NCBI RefSeq assembly: GCF_002104995.1
Contig: NW_024468336.1
Coordinates: 1 to 36,899, forward strand
DNA: 36,899 nucleotides
Direction: 5' to 3'
Origin: Linderina pennispora
Taxonomy: Eukaryota > Kickxellomycota > Kickxellomycetes > Kickxellales > Kickxellaceae
The notes under the pieces are model-generated. The model ran no database searches, had not been told where the DNA came from, and was given only the letters and a program-made list of their open reading frames with translations. Position 1 is the stretch's first letter; the number at the start of each line of letters is the position of its first letter. Of this stretch, positions 35,269 to 36,899 are shown piece after piece. A program made the position numbers and the translations under genes.

Positions 35269-36899
35269 ATGCTTGCAGCACCGCGATTCGGCGCCTCGGG
35301 GCTGCGGCGAACGTACATTTCGCGGCAGTCCGTGGTAATCGCCGAAAGCTACCTGCGACACCGGCGGCGAGGTGCTGCGAGCTCAGTACTGCAGCAGAGC
35401 TCGGCGCTAGCCACAGATAGACAGACAGGACAGACTCGCACTGCGCGGCAGATCGTCGATCTGGTGCAACGCGGGTTCTCGGAGCCGCCATTGATAACAA
35501 AGCGCGAAGAAAAGTACTCGCAGGAGGAGATTGAGTTTGCGATCTTCCGGCTCCGGCGAAAGCTGCGTCGGTTCCTACTCCATAGCGTACGGCAATGAAG
35601 CTGGAGGCAATGTGGGAGCTGTATGTGGAGATCAAGCGGATGTCGGACTGGCGGATCAATGCCGAGCAGCTAGACCAGTTCCTACGGGCTATTCTGAGGA
35701 ACGGCGAGCGGACAGAATGGTGCAGTCGTGCCGAGCAGCTGCTGGTGGAGCTGTCTGAGCGCACTGAGGAGGCGGACCCGGCCATATACATGTCCCTTTT
35801 GCGGGTGTATGCAAAGTTCGGTGATATTCAGCGGTTCGAGCATGCTGCGAAAACCGCAAAAGTCAAGTTCGGGCCACCTGGACTGCTGAGCAGAGTGATT
35901 TTGTCGAAACACGGGTAGTGGCCTATAGCAGGCAGGTATGCCAGCTCAGGGCGAGCAGATCATGGAAGACGCCTTTGGAGCCACAGATCAGCCTGTCCGA
36001 GCATTGCGTGAGCTGCTGCTATCGTGGACACGCAGCAAGGACGTGGATCGGGCGTGGGCGAAGATGTCGGAGCTGCTGAAAATCGGCATGGGCAAGGGCA
36101 CGCGCGAATGGAACGCATTGCTACACATGCACGCAGTGGATCTGCGGTATCGGTATGAGCTTGTTGAGCAGGTCCTGGGTAGAATGCGGAAAGCAGGGGC
36201 AGAATGCGACCAGGTGACATATAATATCATGATGCATGCGTGTCTTTTGCGTGGCAAGCAGGTGCTATGGAAGGACTGGCACAAGCGCATGGAGAAGGCA
36301 GGATACGCGCCCGATGTCTATACGTACACTGCCCTGGTGAGCCAGCTGGTGAATAACGGCCAATGGGGCGAGGCGCTGAGCATCATCAAGCACATGCGCA
36401 CAAGCAACATCCAGCCGACTGCTGCTACTCTGTTGCCGTCATGAGTATGGAGCGCAAGCGAGGGCATGCCAGGAATATCATGGGCAAGTTTCGGCAGAGC
36501 GTTCTCAAGGGAGCGTCGATCTCGGTCAACGAATTTACATCAGTGATGAGCACGGCGCTGGAGAACCCGCGGCAATGGGCCACAGAGATTGCGCTTATTA
36601 TCCGGTGCTTGGAGGAGGGCTTGGTCGGTGAGAGCGCTGTGGTTGATGCTCTTGCTGCGCGGTTGCCTGGTCTGAATTCGAGCAGGCTGTCCAGCCGGCC
36701 TTTGGTTATCTGCTGCATCAGGATGCAGTGGCTGTTGGTGCGGTTATCGAGGAGGGCGCTCCAGAACGGCAACAAAGAGCCACAGATTGCGGCTGGCAGC
36801 AGGCGTAAATCGTTCCAGAGACGCTCAATGTGGTTATTCGGACACTTTTGCGCAACGGACATCTCCAGCAGGCGGAATCGCTTCATATCTACGGCCCGG
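35269..36899 (+). pseudogene. Pentatricopeptide repeat (PPR) protein, probably mitochondrial, frame broken repeatedly; 3' end outside window
   Basis: The start M-L-A-A-P-R-F-G is followed by an Arg/Ser-rich, acid-poor N-terminus typical of mitochondrial import. Downstream pieces show PPR motifs: V-T-Y-N-I-M-M-H-A-C-L then Y-A-P-D-V-Y-T-Y-T-A-L-V-S-Q-L, and near the end T-L-N-V-V-I-R-T-L-L-R-N-G-H. PPR proteins bind organellar RNA and act in its processing or translation. The reading frame steps back one base at about 35590, 35905, 35930, 36440 and 36675, and probably again near 36750, where an in-frame TAA also occurs. Each step is a one-base loss with protein-like sequence on both sides. The density near the window edge suggests sequence error; decay is the alternative. 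Confidence 0.7.

Noticed and set aside
35900-35940. A short intron explaining the PPR frame break near 35.9 kb
   Set aside because: A GT-AG span there would be only about 20 bp, too short, and would not fix the other breaks.
1-36899. CRISPR arrays, tRNA or rRNA genes, telomere-type repeats
   Set aside because: No regularly spaced repeats, T-loop-like signatures or rRNA-like stretches were found on reading both strands.

Overview
The window looks like nuclear DNA of an early-diverging filamentous fungus. It has compact genes with almost no introns, GC-rich coding sequence, AT-rich spacers, CATAAAAG/TATAAAA core promoters about 85-190 bp upstream of start codons, and a fungal gene set (GH18 chitinases, an SNG1-like protein, PRP17, Argonaute, P450s, an animal-type site-2 protease). 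A monomeric B12-dependent ribonucleotide reductase alongside Argonaute fits Zoopagomycota, and I lean towards Kickxellomycotina (Coemansia-like). That placement is inference, not a database result.

Layout. 0-1.3 kb: the 3' end of one short-chain dehydrogenase and a second tandem paralogue whose frame is broken twice. 1.3-5.6 kb: a spacer holding a 250-bp dispersed repeat, an uncharacterised F-box/LRR-like gene, and a spacer with a possible Myb-like fragment. 5.6-8.2 kb: a MEAK7-like TLDc protein converging on a secreted GH18 chitinase. 9.3-13.7 kb: an SNG1/DUF3533 membrane protein and a class II ribonucleotide reductase. 14.7-19.3 kb: two tandem near-identical GH18 chitinases (one with, one without a chitin-binding module) and a secreted trypsin-fold protease. 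20.3-26.3 kb: possible retroelement debris, an Argonaute with one intron, and a tandem duplication of an ER-type FKBP gene. 26.3-31.3 kb: splicing factor PRP17, an RDH-like dehydrogenase and a site-2 protease. 31.3-34.6 kb: two tandem cytochrome P450s. 35.3 kb to the end: a PPR protein.

Functional themes. Three chitinases and a protease in about 12 kb form a secreted degradative set suited to fungal wall turnover, mycoparasitism or arthropod cuticle. The FKBP pair has split its likely location: one copy ends in RDEL, the other in RNAL. The reductase retains every cysteine expected of a working adenosylcobalamin enzyme.

Data quality. Broken reading frames in the SDR, Argonaute, second P450 and PPR genes are nearly all single-base changes, mostly at short homopolymers, with the protein conserved on both sides. 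They cluster towards the window ends. I treat them as probable sequence errors or very recent lesions and mark each gene accordingly. No tRNA, rRNA or CRISPR array was seen.
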